Below, piece after piece: positions 43,925 through 52,515 of a stretch of 64,000 nucleotides of DNA. Position 1 is the stretch's first letter, and the number at the start of each line of letters is the position of its first letter. Position numbers and translations under genes: made by a program. The stretch comes from Thermococcus stetteri (GTDB taxonomy: Archaea; Methanobacteriota_B; Thermococci; Thermococcales; Thermococcaceae), in assembly GCF_017873335.1 (NCBI RefSeq), contig NZ_JAGGKB010000001.1, positions 496,001-560,000 on the forward strand, read 5' to 3'. The notes under the pieces were generated by a model. That model saw nothing but the letters and a program-made list of their open reading frames with translations, ran no database searches and was not told the DNA's origin.

Positions 43925-44808
43925 GCGAGCTTATTCTCCCGAAGGAGATAATGATGCCCGAGGAAAACCCCTACGCACTCCACAAGGCAAAGGTGCTCAA
44001 GGTATATCCACTCACTGAGACCGAAAAGCTCTTCCTGTTCCGCTTTGAGGATCCTGAGTTGGCAGAAAACTGGACCTTCAGGCCGGGACAGTTCGTCCAG
44101 CTCACGATCCCTGGAGTCGGCGAGGTTCCCATAAGCATCTGCTCCTCGCCAATGAGGCACGGCTTCTTCGAGCTGTGCATCAGGAAGGCCGGAAGGGTCA
44201 CAACTGTTGTCCACCGCCTCAAGCCCGGGGATACAGTCCTCGTGAGGGGACCATATGGAAACGGCTTCCCGGTTGACGAGTGGGAAGGGATGGATATCCT
44301 CTTGATAGCGGCTGGCCTCGGAACTGCACCGCTCAGGAGCGTCTTCCTCTATGCTATGGACAACCGCTGGAAGTACGGCAACATAACCTTCATCAACACT
44401 GCCCGCTATGGAAAAGACCTGCTCTTCTACAAGGAGCTCGAGGCCATGAAGGACCTGGCGGAGGCAGAGAACGTCAAGATAATCCAGAGCGTGACGAGAG
44501 ACCCAGACTGGCCGGGTCTACACGGAAGGCCTCAGAACTTCATTCCGGAGGCGAACACCAACCCGAAGAACACGGCCGTGGCCATCTGCGGCCCGCCGAG
44601 AATGTACAAGGCGGTCTTCGAGTCTCTGATTAACTACGGCTACCGGCCGGAGAACATCTACGTGACCCTTGAGAGGAAGATGAAGTGCGGAATTGGCAAG
44701 TGCGGTCACTGCAACGTCGGAACGAGCACGAGCTGGAAGTACGTCTGCAAAGACGGGCCCGTCTTCGGCTACTTCGACATAATATCAACGCCTGGCTTGC
44801 TCGACTGA
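43921..44808 (+). CDS. hyhG: Sulfhydrogenase gamma subunit HyhG (FAD/NADP-binding)
   Basis: 295-residue ferredoxin-NADP reductase-type subunit. FAD-binding [24 protein letters not shown] near residue 58, the NAD(P) site [17 protein letters not shown] near residue 130, CGPPRMYK near residue 222 and a C-terminal [2Fe-2S] cysteine cluster ([15 protein letters not shown] ... YVCKDGPVF). Transfers electrons between the iron-sulfur chain and NADP(H). Confidence 0.95.
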   Translation: MSELILPKEIMMPEENPYALHKAKVLKVYPLTETEKLFLFRFEDPELAENWTFRPGQFVQLTIPGVGEVPISICSSPMRHGFFELCIRKAGRVTTVVHRLKPGDTVLVRGPYGNGFPVDEWEGMDILLIAAGLGTAPLRSVFLYAMDNRWKYGNITFINTARYGKDLLFYKELEAMKDLAEAENVKIIQSVTRDPDWPGLHGRPQNFIPEANTNPKNTAVAICGPPRMYKAVFESLINYGYRPENIYVTLERKMKCGIGKCGHCNVGTSTSWKYVCKDGPVFGYFDIISTPGLLD

Positions 44809-44818
44809 GGTGGTGGCG

Positions 44819-45613
44819 ATGGGAGAGAAAAAGGTTAGGATTGGGTTTTACGCTTTAACGTCATGCTACGGCTGTCAGCTCCAGTTCGCGATGATGGACG
44901 AGATACTCCAGCTCATCCCGAACGTCGAGGTAGCCTGCTGGTTCATGATTGAGAGGGGCTCCTACGAGGACGAGCCAGTTGACATAGCGCTCATCGAGGG
45001 GAGCGTTTCAACGGAAGAAGAAATCGAGCTCGTCAAGAAAATCCGTGAGAACGCCAGGATAGTTGTTGCAGTAGGCTCCTGTGCCGTTCAGGGGGGAGTC
45101 CAGAGCTGGGAGAAGGACAAACCCCTTGAAGAGCTCTGGAAGACCGTCTACGGTGATGCCAAGGTTAAGTTCCAGCCCAAGATGGCCGAGCCTGTCTCCA
45201 ACTACATCAAGGTTGACTACAATATCTACGGCTGCCCGCCGGAGAAGAAGGACTTCCTCTACGCGATAGGAACCTTCCTCGTTGGCTCCTGGCCCGAGGA
45301 CATAGACTACCCTGTCTGCCTCGAGTGCAGGCTCAGGGGCAACACCTGCGTTCTCCTTGAGAAGGGCGAGCCCTGCCTCGGCCCGATAACGAGGGCCGGC
45401 TGCGATGCAAGGTGCCCTGCCTTCGACGTAGCGTGCATCGGGTGCAGGGGTGCTGTGGGTTATGACGTTGCCTGGTTCGATTCCCTCGCCAAGACCTTCA
45501 GGGAGAAGGGCCTAACAAAGGAGGAGATCCTCGAGAGGATGAAGATGTTCAACGCCCACAATCCAAAGCTTGAGGAGATGGTGGAGAAGGTCTTCCAGGG
45601 GGTGAAAGAATGA
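44819..45613 (+). CDS. hyhD: Sulfhydrogenase delta subunit HyhD (hydrogenase small subunit)
   Basis: 264 residues. The proximal-cluster cysteines are in [18 protein letters not shown] near residue 13, [11 protein letters not shown] near residue 80, and [14 protein letters not shown] near residue 140; further clusters in [45 protein letters not shown]. The start ATG 44819 follows GAGGTGGTGGCG; the upstream GTG at 44810 lies in that site. Confidence 0.93.
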   Translation: MGEKKVRIGFYALTSCYGCQLQFAMMDEILQLIPNVEVACWFMIERGSYEDEPVDIALIEGSVSTEEEIELVKKIRENARIVVAVGSCAVQGGVQSWEKDKPLEELWKTVYGDAKVKFQPKMAEPVSNYIKVDYNIYGCPPEKKDFLYAIGTFLVGSWPEDIDYPVCLECRLRGNTCVLLEKGEPCLGPITRAGCDARCPAFDVACIGCRGAVGYDVAWFDSLAKTFREKGLTKEEILERMKMFNAHNPKLEEMVEKVFQGVKE

Positions 45614-46896
45614 AGAACGTGTACCTTCCAATCACCGTTGACCACATAGCGCGCGTTGAGGGCAAGGGCGGCATTGAGATTGTTGTGGGCGACGACGGTG
45701 TGAAGGAGGTCAAGCTCAACATCATCGAGGGACCGAGGTTCTTCGAGGCGGTAACTCTCGGCAAGAAGCTCGACGAGGCCCTGGCGGTCTATCCAAGGAT
45801 ATGCTCCTTCTGTTCAGCCGCCCACAAGCTGACGGCTGTGGAAGCGGCTGAAAAGGCAGTTGGCTTCACCCCGCGCGAAGAGATCCAGGCCCTCAGGGAA
45901 GTCCTCTACATAGGCGACATGATAGAGAGCCACGCCCTCCACCTCTACCTCCTCGTCCTGCCCGATTATCTCGGCTACTCCAGCCCGCTCAAGATGGTGG
46001 ACGAGTACAGGAAGGAGATAGGTATTGCCCTCGACCTAAAGAACTTCGGGAGCTGGATAATGGACGAACTCGGAAGCAGGGCCATCCACCAGGAGAACGC
46101 GGTTTTGGGTGGCTTCGGAAAGCTCCCTGACAGGAGCGTCCTTGAGGACATGAAGAAACGCCTTAAGGAGGCCCTCCCGAAGGCGGAGTACACCTTCGAG
46201 CTATTCGCGAAGCTTGAGCAGTACGAGGAAGTTGAGGGGCCGATTACTCACATAGCCGTCAAGCCGAGAAATGGAGTTTATGGAATCTACGGCGACTACC
46301 TCAAGGCCTCGGACGGCTTTGAGTTCCCGAGTGAAGAATACCGGGACCACATAAAGGAGTTCGTGGTCGAGCACAGCTTCGCCAAGCACAGCCACTACCA
46401 CGGTAAGCCCTTCATGGTGGGGGCAATATCACGCCTCGTCAACAACTCGAAGCTCCTCTACGGAAGGGCAAAGGAGCTCTACGAGGGCCACAAAGACCTC
46501 CTGAGGCCAACAAATCCCTTCGCCAACAACCTCGCGCAGGCGCTTGAGCTCGTCTACTTCACGGAGAGGGCGATAGACCTGATTGACGAGGCCCTCGCGA
46601 AGTGGCCGATAAGGCCGAGGGATGAAGTAGAAATCCGGGACGGCTTTGGAGTTTCAACGACCGAGGCACCTCGTGGAGTGCTCGTTTACGCCCTCAGGAT
46701 CGAGAACGGAAGAGTTAGTTATGCCGATATAATCACTCCTACAGCGTTCAACCTCGCCATGATGGAGGAGCACGTTAGGATGATGGCGGAGAAGCACTAC
46801 AACGACGACCCTGAAATGCTCAAGCTCCTCGCTGAGATGGTCGTAAGGGCCTACGATCCCTGCATCTCCTGTTCAGTGCACGTAGCGAGGCTCTAG
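45610..46896 (+). CDS. hyhA: Sulfhydrogenase alpha subunit HyhA ([NiFe] large subunit)
   Basis: 428 residues. The NiFe ligands are [12 protein letters not shown] near residue 58 (a Ser replaces the usual Gly of RxCGxC) and the C-terminal [13 protein letters not shown]. Here the chain ends a few residues after DPCxxC (SVHVARL), the short extension normally removed by a maturation protease, plausibly the one encoded 0.7 kb downstream. The four hyh genes overlap or nearly touch and form one operon. Confidence 0.95.
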   Translation: MKNVYLPITVDHIARVEGKGGIEIVVGDDGVKEVKLNIIEGPRFFEAVTLGKKLDEALAVYPRICSFCSAAHKLTAVEAAEKAVGFTPREEIQALREVLYIGDMIESHALHLYLLVLPDYLGYSSPLKMVDEYRKEIGIALDLKNFGSWIMDELGSRAIHQENAVLGGFGKLPDRSVLEDMKKRLKEALPKAEYTFELFAKLEQYEEVEGPITHIAVKPRNGVYGIYGDYLKASDGFEFPSEEYRDHIKEFVVEHSFAKHSHYHGKPFMVGAISRLVNNSKLLYGRAKELYEGHKDLLRPTNPFANNLAQALELVYFTERAIDLIDEALAKWPIRPRDEVEIRDGFGVSTTEAPRGVLVYALRIENGRVSYADIITPTAFNLAMMEEHVRMMAEKHYNDDPEMLKLLAEMVVRAYDPCISCSVHVARL

Positions 46897-46905
46897 CCTC
46901 TCAAC

Positions 46906-46911
46906 TTTTTT
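46906..46911 (+). terminator. Oligo-T run after hyhA
   Basis: Six T residues 10 nt past the hyhA stop, the kind of T-rich intrinsic stop used by archaeal RNA polymerase; a new promoter-like AGCTTATTTT follows before vapB. Confidence 0.4.
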
Positions 46912-46944
46912 AAGGTTTCAAGCTTATTTTCCAGTGGTGAGGGC

Positions 46945-47154
46945 ATGGCCGAGGAGCTTGTTGATGTGGTGATTCACGTTAAGGTCCCAAAGAAGTACGC
47001 CGAGGAGTTCAGGAAAGACGTCGAGGCTAGGGCGTGGTATCTGGCTCACAAGAAGGAGCTCTTTGAGAACCTGAAAAAGCTCAAGGGCATCATGAAGACT
47101 GACAAGTCCTGGAAGGAGCTGAAGAGGGAGCTCTATGAGGGACTTATTGATTGA
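46945..47154 (+). CDS. vapB: VapB-type antitoxin
   Basis: 69-residue protein with an N-terminal strand typical of AbrB/RHH-like antitoxins (VDVVIHVKVPKKYAEEFRKDVEARA) and a charged helical C-terminus. Its last 20 nt overlap the start of a PIN-domain gene, the standard antitoxin-toxin arrangement. RBS GGTGAGGGC. Confidence 0.8.
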   Translation: MAEELVDVVIHVKVPKKYAEEFRKDVEARAWYLAHKKELFENLKKLKGIMKTDKSWKELKRELYEGLID

Positions 47155-47566
47155 CAGCTCCGTCCTGATTGAGTACTTCAAGGGAAATGAGCTGGCTGTG
47201 AGTCTTATTGAACAGTTTGAAGAGAGTGATGATGTCCTCTATATCAACGAGGTTGTATTCAGTGAGGTCGTTTACATTCTTTTGGGATACTTTCTGGGGA
47301 CATCGCCTCGGACGATAAAGGGACACCCAGAGAGACTTCCCAAAGAGCTGTCAACTGTTTTCAAGGTACTGGAAGACTTCGGTTTTGTGCCAACGACGCA
47401 GAATTCGCTCTTTAAGGCCCGCGAACTGATAGAAAAGTACGCGCTCCTTCCCAACGACGCCCTGATTCTTGCCACCTGCATCGAGCACGGCTTTTCCTTA
47501 GCTACTATGGACGACGACTTCAAAGTTCCGGCTGAGAAGGAAAAGGTTGAAATCGTAGGTGTCTAA
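47135..47566 (+). CDS. vapC: VapC-type PIN-domain ribonuclease toxin
   Basis: 143 residues, PIN fold: the catalytic acidic residues are in LLIDSSVLIEYFKGN (Asp near residue 6), INEVVFSEVVYILLG (Glu near residue 40), LLPNDALILATCIEHG (Asp near residue 109) and LATMDDDFK. Overlaps the antitoxin gene by 20 nt. It probably cleaves tRNA or rRNA under stress. Its insertion between hyh and its likely maturation protease suggests later arrival, although composition looks similar to its neighbours. Confidence 0.88.
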   Translation: MRDLLIDSSVLIEYFKGNELAVSLIEQFEESDDVLYINEVVFSEVVYILLGYFLGTSPRTIKGHPERLPKELSTVFKVLEDFGFVPTTQNSLFKARELIEKYALLPNDALILATCIEHGFSLATMDDDFKVPAEKEKVEIVGV

Positions 47567-47569
47567 ACC

Positions 47570-48016
47570 ATGAGAACACTGATCCTCGCCCTTGGCAACG
47601 AGCTGATGAAAGACGACGGAGCCGGGCTGAAAACCGGCAGGATTCTCGCGGAGAAGGGCTACAACGTCCTCGAAGTTGGGACGGACATCTTCCGCCTCGC
47701 CAGCCACTACAGCGGGGAGGATAGGATAATAATCGTGGACGCCATCCTGAGCGATAGGCTGAAGCCAGGCGAGGTTGTCTACTTCAAGGGGGAGGAGGTC
47801 TTTGAGAAGCTGAAGGCCGAAATCAGGAGCGCCCACTTCATGGGGGCGATAGACGGTTTGAAGCTCCTCATGGCGCTCGACGAGAAGCTGAAAAGGGCGG
47901 AGATTCACTTTATCGGGATTGTCGCGAAGGAGATAGACCTGGGCATGGAGCTGAGCGACGAGGTAAAAGCTGGGGTCCAAAAAGCGGTTGAGCTCGCAGA
48001 AAAACTGGCGAAGTGA
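47570..48016 (+). CDS. Hydrogenase maturation endopeptidase (HycI/HyhL family)
   Basis: 148 residues. The family signature ILALGNELMKDDGAGLKTGRIL at the N-terminus supplies a nickel-sensing Glu/Asp, IIIVDAILSDRLKPGEV near residue 58 the second acidic ligand, and SAHFMGAIDGLKLLMAL the His. These proteases remove the C-terminal extension of a [NiFe] large subunit after nickel insertion. MbhL and HyhA are both encoded nearby; proximity favours HyhA as substrate. It starts 3 nt after vapC. Confidence 0.88.
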   Translation: MRTLILALGNELMKDDGAGLKTGRILAEKGYNVLEVGTDIFRLASHYSGEDRIIIVDAILSDRLKPGEVVYFKGEEVFEKLKAEIRSAHFMGAIDGLKLLMALDEKLKRAEIHFIGIVAKEIDLGMELSDEVKAGVQKAVELAEKLAK

Positions 48017-48022
48017 CCCAAA

Positions 48023-48033
48023 GCTTTATATAC
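48023..48033 (+). promoter_or_regulatory. TATA box of TRAM-protein gene
   Basis: GCTTTATATAC directly follows the protease stop, about 80 nt before ATG 48111, giving a leader of roughly 55 nt. Confidence 0.6.
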
Positions 48034-48110
48034 TCCGCGACTAACCCAACAACGGGACTCTTCTGGAAGATTCCGGAGAGCCCCGAAAGTTGAAAGAGTT
48101 GGTGTTAGAT

Positions 48111-48329
48111 ATGTATGGAGACAGGTTTGGTGGATATGGACAGGAAGCCCCGGTTAAGGTCGGGGAGAGATACATGGTTAAGATCGAGAGCCTCGGAAAG
48201 GGCGGTGACGGCATCGCCAAGATAAAGGGGTTCGTTATCTTCGTCCCGAACACTCAGGTCGGCGACGAGGTTGAGATCGTTATCAACTCCGTCAAGAGGA
48301 AGTTCGCCTTCGCTTCAGTCATAGAGTGA
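48111..48329 (+). CDS. TRAM-domain RNA-binding protein
   Basis: 72 residues: a short Gly/Tyr N-terminus ([10 protein letters not shown]) and a single TRAM OB-fold ([58 protein letters not shown]). Free-standing TRAM proteins are abundant archaeal RNA-binding proteins, some acting as RNA chaperones. ATG 48111 is favoured by composition and the GGTGTTAG site; the frame can be extended to 48090. A T7 run follows. Confidence 0.9.
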   Translation: MYGDRFGGYGQEAPVKVGERYMVKIESLGKGGDGIAKIKGFVIFVPNTQVGDEVEIVINSVKRKFAFASVIE

Positions 48330-48340
48330 TTGAGCGGTTC

Positions 48341-48347
48341 TTTTTTT
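48341..48347 (+). terminator. T7 run after TRAM gene
   Basis: Seven consecutive T residues 12 nt after the stop, followed by a new promoter for the downstream gene; consistent with intrinsic archaeal termination. Confidence 0.5.
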
Positions 48348-48410
48348 CACTCTCATTATTCCACACTTTTGACCAGTCTGTTTTTTAAACCCACTTCTGA
48401 ACCCATCCCG

Positions 48411-49691
48411 ATGGTCAGGGTTTACGTAGAGAGCTACGGCTGCACGAGGAACAAAGCAGACGGGGAGATCATGGAAGCTATTCTGCTTAGGGCCGGCTAT
48501 GAGCTGGCCGAAAGTCCTGAGAGTGCGGACTACGTCGTTGTTAATACCTGCGCCGTCAAGGATCCAACGGAGCACAAGATGGCGAGGAGAATACGCGAAC
48601 TGCTCGATTCTGGCAAGAAGGTCATCGCAACAGGCTGTCTCGTCCACGTCAATCCCGACGTTATTGATCCCCGCGTCTCCGGGATGCTCGGCGTCAAGAG
48701 CATAGACAGGATCGCCGAGGCAATAGAAGTGGCCGAACGCGGGGGGAAGCTGGTCTCAGTTGAGGGCTGGAAGGAGAGGAACATAGACAAGCTCGAGCTC
48801 CCGCGCCTCTGGAAGTCCGGCGTCGTCTTCGTTGTGCCGATAAGCGAGGGCTGTCTCAACGCCTGCACCTATTGTGCAACACGCTTCGCCCGCGGTGTGT
48901 TAAAGAGCTACAATCCCGAGCTTGTGGTTAAGTGGATAAAAGAGGCCCTAGAGAGGGGATACAAGGAGATACAGCTCTCAAGCGAGGACACCGGTTGCTA
49001 CGGCTTCGACATAGGTACGAACTTGGCTAAACTCCTCGACGAGATAACTTCCATTGAGGGAGATTTCAGGGTTAGAGTTGGTATGATGAACCCGAACCAC
49101 GTTGTCAAGTTCCTCGACGAGCTGATAGAGGCCTATCAGGACCCTAAGGTCTACAAATTTCTTCACCTGCCAGTCCAGAGCGGAGACAACGAAGTCCTGA
49201 GGAGAATGGGAAGGAACTACACGGTTGAGGAGTTCGAGGAGATCGTGAGGGAGTTCCGGAAGAAAATCCCGGGTTTGAACCTCAACACAGACATAATAGT
49301 CGGCTTTCCGGGCGAGAGCGAGGAAGCCTTCCAGAACACCGTTGAGCTCGTGAAGAGGGTCAGGCCGGACAAGATAAACGTCTCCAGGTATTCTCCAAGA
49401 CCCGGAACGATCGCGGCTAGGTGGAAGCAACTGCCCGGCTGGAAGGTGAAGGAGCGCTCCAGGGCTCTGCACAGGCTACGCCTTCAGATAGCCTACGAGA
49501 TAAACCAGGGCCACATCGGAAAGAAGGTCGAAGTTCTGATCCACGGGCCGGGCGAGAAGGGCGGCGTTGAGGGGAGAACGTTCAACTACAAGGAAATAAT
49601 ACTAGATGCGGGATCCCCTGGAGAAATAACTATGGTGAAAGTTGATTGGGCCGGCTCAACGTATCTCAAGGGGACTATTGTAGGACACTAA
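48411..49691 (+). CDS. tRNA N6-threonylcarbamoyladenosine methylthiotransferase (e-MtaB type)
   Basis: 426-residue radical SAM methylthiotransferase that adds a 2-methylthio group to t6A37 of tRNA. The UPF0004 domain has its three cysteines (VESYGCTRNKADGE, VVNTCAVKD, ATGCLVHV). The radical SAM motif is SEGCLNACTYCATR near residue 147 (CxxxCxxC), and a C-terminal TRAM-like tail follows (IGKKVEVLIHGPGEKGGVEGRTFNY). A TTTTTTAAAC promoter element ends about 20 nt before the ATG, so the transcript is probably leaderless; the 27-codon extension from 48330 is non-coding. Works on the product of the KEOPS enzyme whose Kae1 subunit is encoded at 3.3 kb. Confidence 0.93.
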   Translation: MVRVYVESYGCTRNKADGEIMEAILLRAGYELAESPESADYVVVNTCAVKDPTEHKMARRIRELLDSGKKVIATGCLVHVNPDVIDPRVSGMLGVKSIDRIAEAIEVAERGGKLVSVEGWKERNIDKLELPRLWKSGVVFVVPISEGCLNACTYCATRFARGVLKSYNPELVVKWIKEALERGYKEIQLSSEDTGCYGFDIGTNLAKLLDEITSIEGDFRVRVGMMNPNHVVKFLDELIEAYQDPKVYKFLHLPVQSGDNEVLRRMGRNYTVEEFEEIVREFRKKIPGLNLNTDIIVGFPGESEEAFQNTVELVKRVRPDKINVSRYSPRPGTIAARWKQLPGWKVKERSRALHRLRLQIAYEINQGHIGKKVEVLIHGPGEKGGVEGRTFNYKEIILDAGSPGEITMVKVDWAGSTYLKGTIVGH

Positions 49692-49706
49692 CGAGAAGCT
49701 CTGTTT

Positions 49707-49722
49707 AAACGTGGTCACGTTT
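49707..49722 (+). repeat. 7-bp inverted repeat downstream of methylthiotransferase
   Basis: AAACGTG-GT-CACGTTT, 15 nt past the stop codon. Either a 3' hairpin or an operator for the next gene; it sits about 150 nt before the secreted-protein promoter, so a 3' role seems likelier. Confidence 0.35.
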
Positions 49723-49827
49723 TGCTGGATTATTTCTCTGTCTTGAGGGGTTTCTTTGGGTGTGCTTTCGGGGAGTACCTTTTCCACTGGAAATCTTCTA
49801 TCTAATGCTGTATTTTCTCCAGAAATG

Positions 49828-49869
49828 GCTTTTATATCTTGGTTTTTTGCTGAGAAACGTTTTTATAGC
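49828..49869 (+). promoter_or_regulatory. Tandem TATA boxes before secreted-protein cassette
   Basis: Two elements, GCTTTTATATCTT (49828-49840) and CGTTTTTATAG (49858-49868), precede the ATG at 49917 by about 80 and 53 nt. The 225-bp gene-free gap upstream is AT-rich. Two promoters may allow separate control. Confidence 0.5.
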
Positions 49870-49916
49870 TCCTTTTGCAAAGGTGGGGGTTAGAAGTTCT
49901 AATTAGAGGTGATCAC

Positions 49917-50360
49917 ATGAGGAGGAGAATAGACCAGAAGAGGTTGATACCCCTCGTTCTGGCCCTGCTGGTAACGATGGTTGGAGCGGCACTGGCCGTG
50001 CCGAGCATTAATGTGAAGGTTCAGGGAATAGGCCAGGGCACCGACATGATTGTGCACCCCAGCAATGTTACCGTCACCTGGACCCTCGACCAGAACAACC
50101 CGGATATCCTGAACGGCATACACGTTGTCGTCGCCAATGACCCGGGTTCTGGAGTTCTGTACATAAAGTTCTACAAGGACAACACCCCCGTGTACGAGGC
50201 GGCAATTCTCCTCAACGGCAATGGGCAGTACGACATCACTGAGCTTTACCCGTGGGATGGGAGTAAGTTCGACACGACCAATCCGATTTCAATAAATGGC
50301 GTCAGCATCCACACTCTTAATGAGACTAACACTGTCTACGTCGTCTATCAGGGACAGTGA
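49917..50360 (+). CDS. Secreted beta-rich protein, candidate TasA/AbpA-like fibre subunit
   Basis: 147 residues. A cleavable signal peptide (RLIPLVLALLVTMVGAALA) is followed by a mature N-terminus VPSINVKVQGIGQG and a compact beta-strand-rich domain ending in ETNTVYVVYQGQ, with several N-x-T/S sequons. The mature start is shared almost exactly with the next gene product. Small secreted beta-sandwich proteins with an extended N-terminal strand, encoded beside a dedicated signal peptidase, are the pattern of TasA and of archaeal bundling pilins (AbpA), in which the N-terminal strand completes the next subunit. That identity is inference; no family was recognised directly. RBS GAGGTGATCAC. Confidence 0.65.
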   Translation: MRRRIDQKRLIPLVLALLVTMVGAALAVPSINVKVQGIGQGTDMIVHPSNVTVTWTLDQNNPDILNGIHVVVANDPGSGVLYIKFYKDNTPVYEAAILLNGNGQYDITELYPWDGSKFDTTNPISINGVSIHTLNETNTVYVVYQGQ

Positions 50361-50412
50361 AGCAACTCCTAAGTCATCCTAATTTTCCACTTTTTACGGG
50401 TCCCCTTTAGCC

Positions 50413-51507
50413 ATGACGCGCCGTCACGTCTTCCTTAAATTTGCAGGCCTCCTATTCGTGCTCATCTCTGCCTTAGCCTTAACTCCGGCTTTTTCTGTCC
50501 CTTCCATCAACGTGAACGTCCAGCCGATAGGGGCCTGCACCGCCGAGAGATACTACATTGATGTCAACATCACCAACCTCGAGGGAAGGCCCTTAACCAA
50601 CCAGACGTTCAACGTCACTATCCCGGCGGACAGGATACCAGCCTATTCAAAACTCAAGGCTGGCAACGTCTACGTCGTCGATGAAAACGGAAAGCCTCTC
50701 TACTACTGGGTGATGAGGAAGACTTCAAAGGTCTTCACGGTCTTCTTCAGGGTTCCGTATATAGATGCCAACGGCTGGAAGGTCGTAAGGATATACTACG
50801 GCTCCCGCAATCATTACAGGGGCTACAGAAAACCAACAAACCTCTTCGTCTATTTTGAGAGCTTTAGCCGCCTCAAGAACTACTCCCACGTAAACACGGG
50901 CATCTTCCCAAACTCCAAGAGCTTCCAGAGTGGGGAACTCAGAGTCTCCCGCAACAGGCTCGTGATAGACTCGACGATCTCAACCGGTTTATTCCCCACT
51001 GCGAAGGAGGCCCAGCTAACCACGTTGAGAATTGACGGCTCTTATGATATAGTTTTCAAGTTCCGCAGGGGATCGAATGCCCAGAGCTCCAACAGCTATC
51101 CGTTCTACATGTTCGTCTATGCTAAAGTTGGCAACACCAACCGATACGACTACATCGGAATCCACGAGAGTAACTCCGCCTTTTACTTTGAGTTTGGAGA
51201 CAACAGGGGCAGGACGTACGAGACGAGCGCCAAAGCTGGAAAGCAGTACTATCTCGGCAGGATTCTCGTCTCCCCCCATGGGAGTTCCGGGAGTGTTGAG
51301 AAGTTCTCAAATGGGGCTTTGGTTGATTCATACTCCTTTAAGAACAAGTTTGGGAGTAGGGATGTTTCGGTTGGCTTTGGGCAGGCAAACGCAGACTTCT
51401 TTACCACCGTCAACCTTTTAGCCTACGTGGACTGGGTTTATATAGTGAAGCACGTGAATTACGATGTTAGAATCGTCGGGATGGGCGCGGAGTGCAGTTG
51501 TAATTAG
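50413..51507 (+). CDS. Secreted DUF2341-domain protein
   Basis: 364 residues. A signal peptide (FAGLLFVLISALALTPAFS) is followed by mature VPSINVNVQPIGAC, the same N-terminal motif as the preceding protein. Next come a DUF2341-type segment (DVNITNLEGRPLTNQTFNVTIPADRI ... VRIYYGSRN) and a concanavalin-like jelly-roll domain (VYFESFSRLKNYSHVNTG ... FVYAKVGNTNRYDYIGIHES ... YVDWVYIVKHV). Three Cys (GACTAE and ECSCN) may link the termini by disulfide. A surface adhesin or minor fibre subunit fits the context. The ATG lacks a strong RBS, so the gene is probably read on the same transcript as its upstream partner. Confidence 0.75.
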   Translation: MTRRHVFLKFAGLLFVLISALALTPAFSVPSINVNVQPIGACTAERYYIDVNITNLEGRPLTNQTFNVTIPADRIPAYSKLKAGNVYVVDENGKPLYYWVMRKTSKVFTVFFRVPYIDANGWKVVRIYYGSRNHYRGYRKPTNLFVYFESFSRLKNYSHVNTGIFPNSKSFQSGELRVSRNRLVIDSTISTGLFPTAKEAQLTTLRIDGSYDIVFKFRRGSNAQSSNSYPFYMFVYAKVGNTNRYDYIGIHESNSAFYFEFGDNRGRTYETSAKAGKQYYLGRILVSPHGSSGSVEKFSNGALVDSYSFKNKFGSRDVSVGFGQANADFFTTVNLLAYVDWVYIVKHVNYDVRIVGMGAECSCN

Positions 51508-51517
51508 GTGATATCAA

Positions 51518-52084
51518 ATGAAAAAACACCGAATTGACGTGCTTTTAATCGTCTCTTACTCGCTCCTCATCTTCGTCCTTTTAGTCATAGTTCTTCACTT
51601 CGTCTTCGGCTTCCAGTACGTTGTTATCCTTACCGACTCGATGGAACCGCGCATCAACCCGGGAGATTTAATCGTAACTAATCCCGTCCGTCCAGGAGAG
51701 ATTATCCTCCCAGGAGAGATTATCCTCTACAGGGTAACCCTCACCAACTCCACGTATCAGATAGTCCACAGGGTTGTGGCGATAAAATACGACGAAGGCG
51801 GCAGTGAGTACTTCATTACAAAGGGAGACAACAGAGAATACACTGACCCTTGGAGAGTTTATCCCAATCAAGTCATTGGGAAAGTAGTCCTCGTTATTCC
51901 AAGGGTTGGGGTGATCTGGTACTACACGCCCCTTATAGTGTTTTTGACGTTCCTGTTCATAATAGGCTCGATAGTGTACGAGATAGTGCTCATTTTGATT
52001 GAAGAAGAGCCCAGGAAGCCGAAGTGGGCAAAACCGGCACTTCACGCAGTAAGACGGAAGAAGATAAAGAAGTACTACCGCTAA
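51518..52084 (+). CDS. Signal peptidase I, archaeal type
   Basis: 188-residue membrane protease with an N-terminal helix (VLLIVSYSLLIFVLLVIVLHFVF) and a C-terminal helix pair. The catalytic Ser is in LTDSMEPRINPGDL near residue 41, the archaeal His in YQIVHRVVAI near residue 88, and acidic residues in ITKGDNREYTD near residue 105. Being 11 nt after the DUF2341 gene it is probably dedicated to processing the two secreted proteins upstream. The segment PGEIILPGEIIL is encoded by a perfect 18-bp tandem duplication (51692-51727). RBS AGGTGATATCAA. Confidence 0.88.
   Translation: MKKHRIDVLLIVSYSLLIFVLLVIVLHFVFGFQYVVILTDSMEPRINPGDLIVTNPVRPGEIILPGEIILYRVTLTNSTYQIVHRVVAIKYDEGGSEYFITKGDNREYTDPWRVYPNQVIGKVVLVIPRVGVIWYYTPLIVFLTFLFIIGSIVYEIVLILIEEEPRKPKWAKPALHAVRRKKIKKYYR
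51692..51727 (+). repeat. Perfect 18-bp tandem duplication inside signal peptidase
   Basis: CCAGGAGAGATTATCCTC occurs twice back to back, keeping frame and duplicating six residues (PGEIIL) between the catalytic Ser region and the next strand. Identity at all 18 positions suggests recent origin. Confidence 0.9.
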
Positions 52085-52437
52085 GCCCACTCGTCCTCTG
52101 GGATGGCCTCTTTCTTAGCCGGGATTATGCAGAGGAACTCCAGCGTCTCTCCCGTCGCCTTGTAGCCGTGCGGCTCGTTGGGCGGGACGTAGAGGAAGTT
52201 GCCCTCCTTAACGTGGAACTCCTCTTTCCCGTTGGTTATTATGCCCTCGCCCCTCACGATGAATATCTCGTGCTCCCAGTCGTGTTGGTGGATGGGTATT
52301 TCCGAGCCCTTCTTCATGACGAAATAACGCATGGCGTAGTTCTTCGCCCCAAGCTTCGGAGAAACGAGCCAGCGGATCGTCACTCCCTCAAAACCCGTAT
52401 CTTTTTCCGGGACGTCCTTATAGTGCCCGACGAACAT
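52081..52437 (-). CDS. Cupin-domain metal-binding protein
   Basis: 118 residues, single cupin barrel: motif 1 IPIHQHDWEHEIFIVRGEG (His-x-His and Glu, His metal ligands) and motif 2 NFLYVPPNEPHGYKATG. The reaction is unknown; such small cupins include isomerases and oxygen- or sugar-related enzymes. ATG 52437 with GGTGGTACC as RBS. The 3' end overlaps the convergent signal peptidase gene by 4 bp. Confidence 0.85.
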   Translation of the reverse strand: MFVGHYKDVPEKDTGFEGVTIRWLVSPKLGAKNYAMRYFVMKKGSEIPIHQHDWEHEIFIVRGEGIITNGKEEFHVKEGNFLYVPPNEPHGYKATGETLEFLCIIPAKKEAIPEDEWA

Positions 52438-52515
52438 GGTACCACCATAGGGGGTTGCATCGAATCCTATTTAAACGTTAGCCACAACATTGAACGGAGT
52501 TAACGGGTGATGCTC

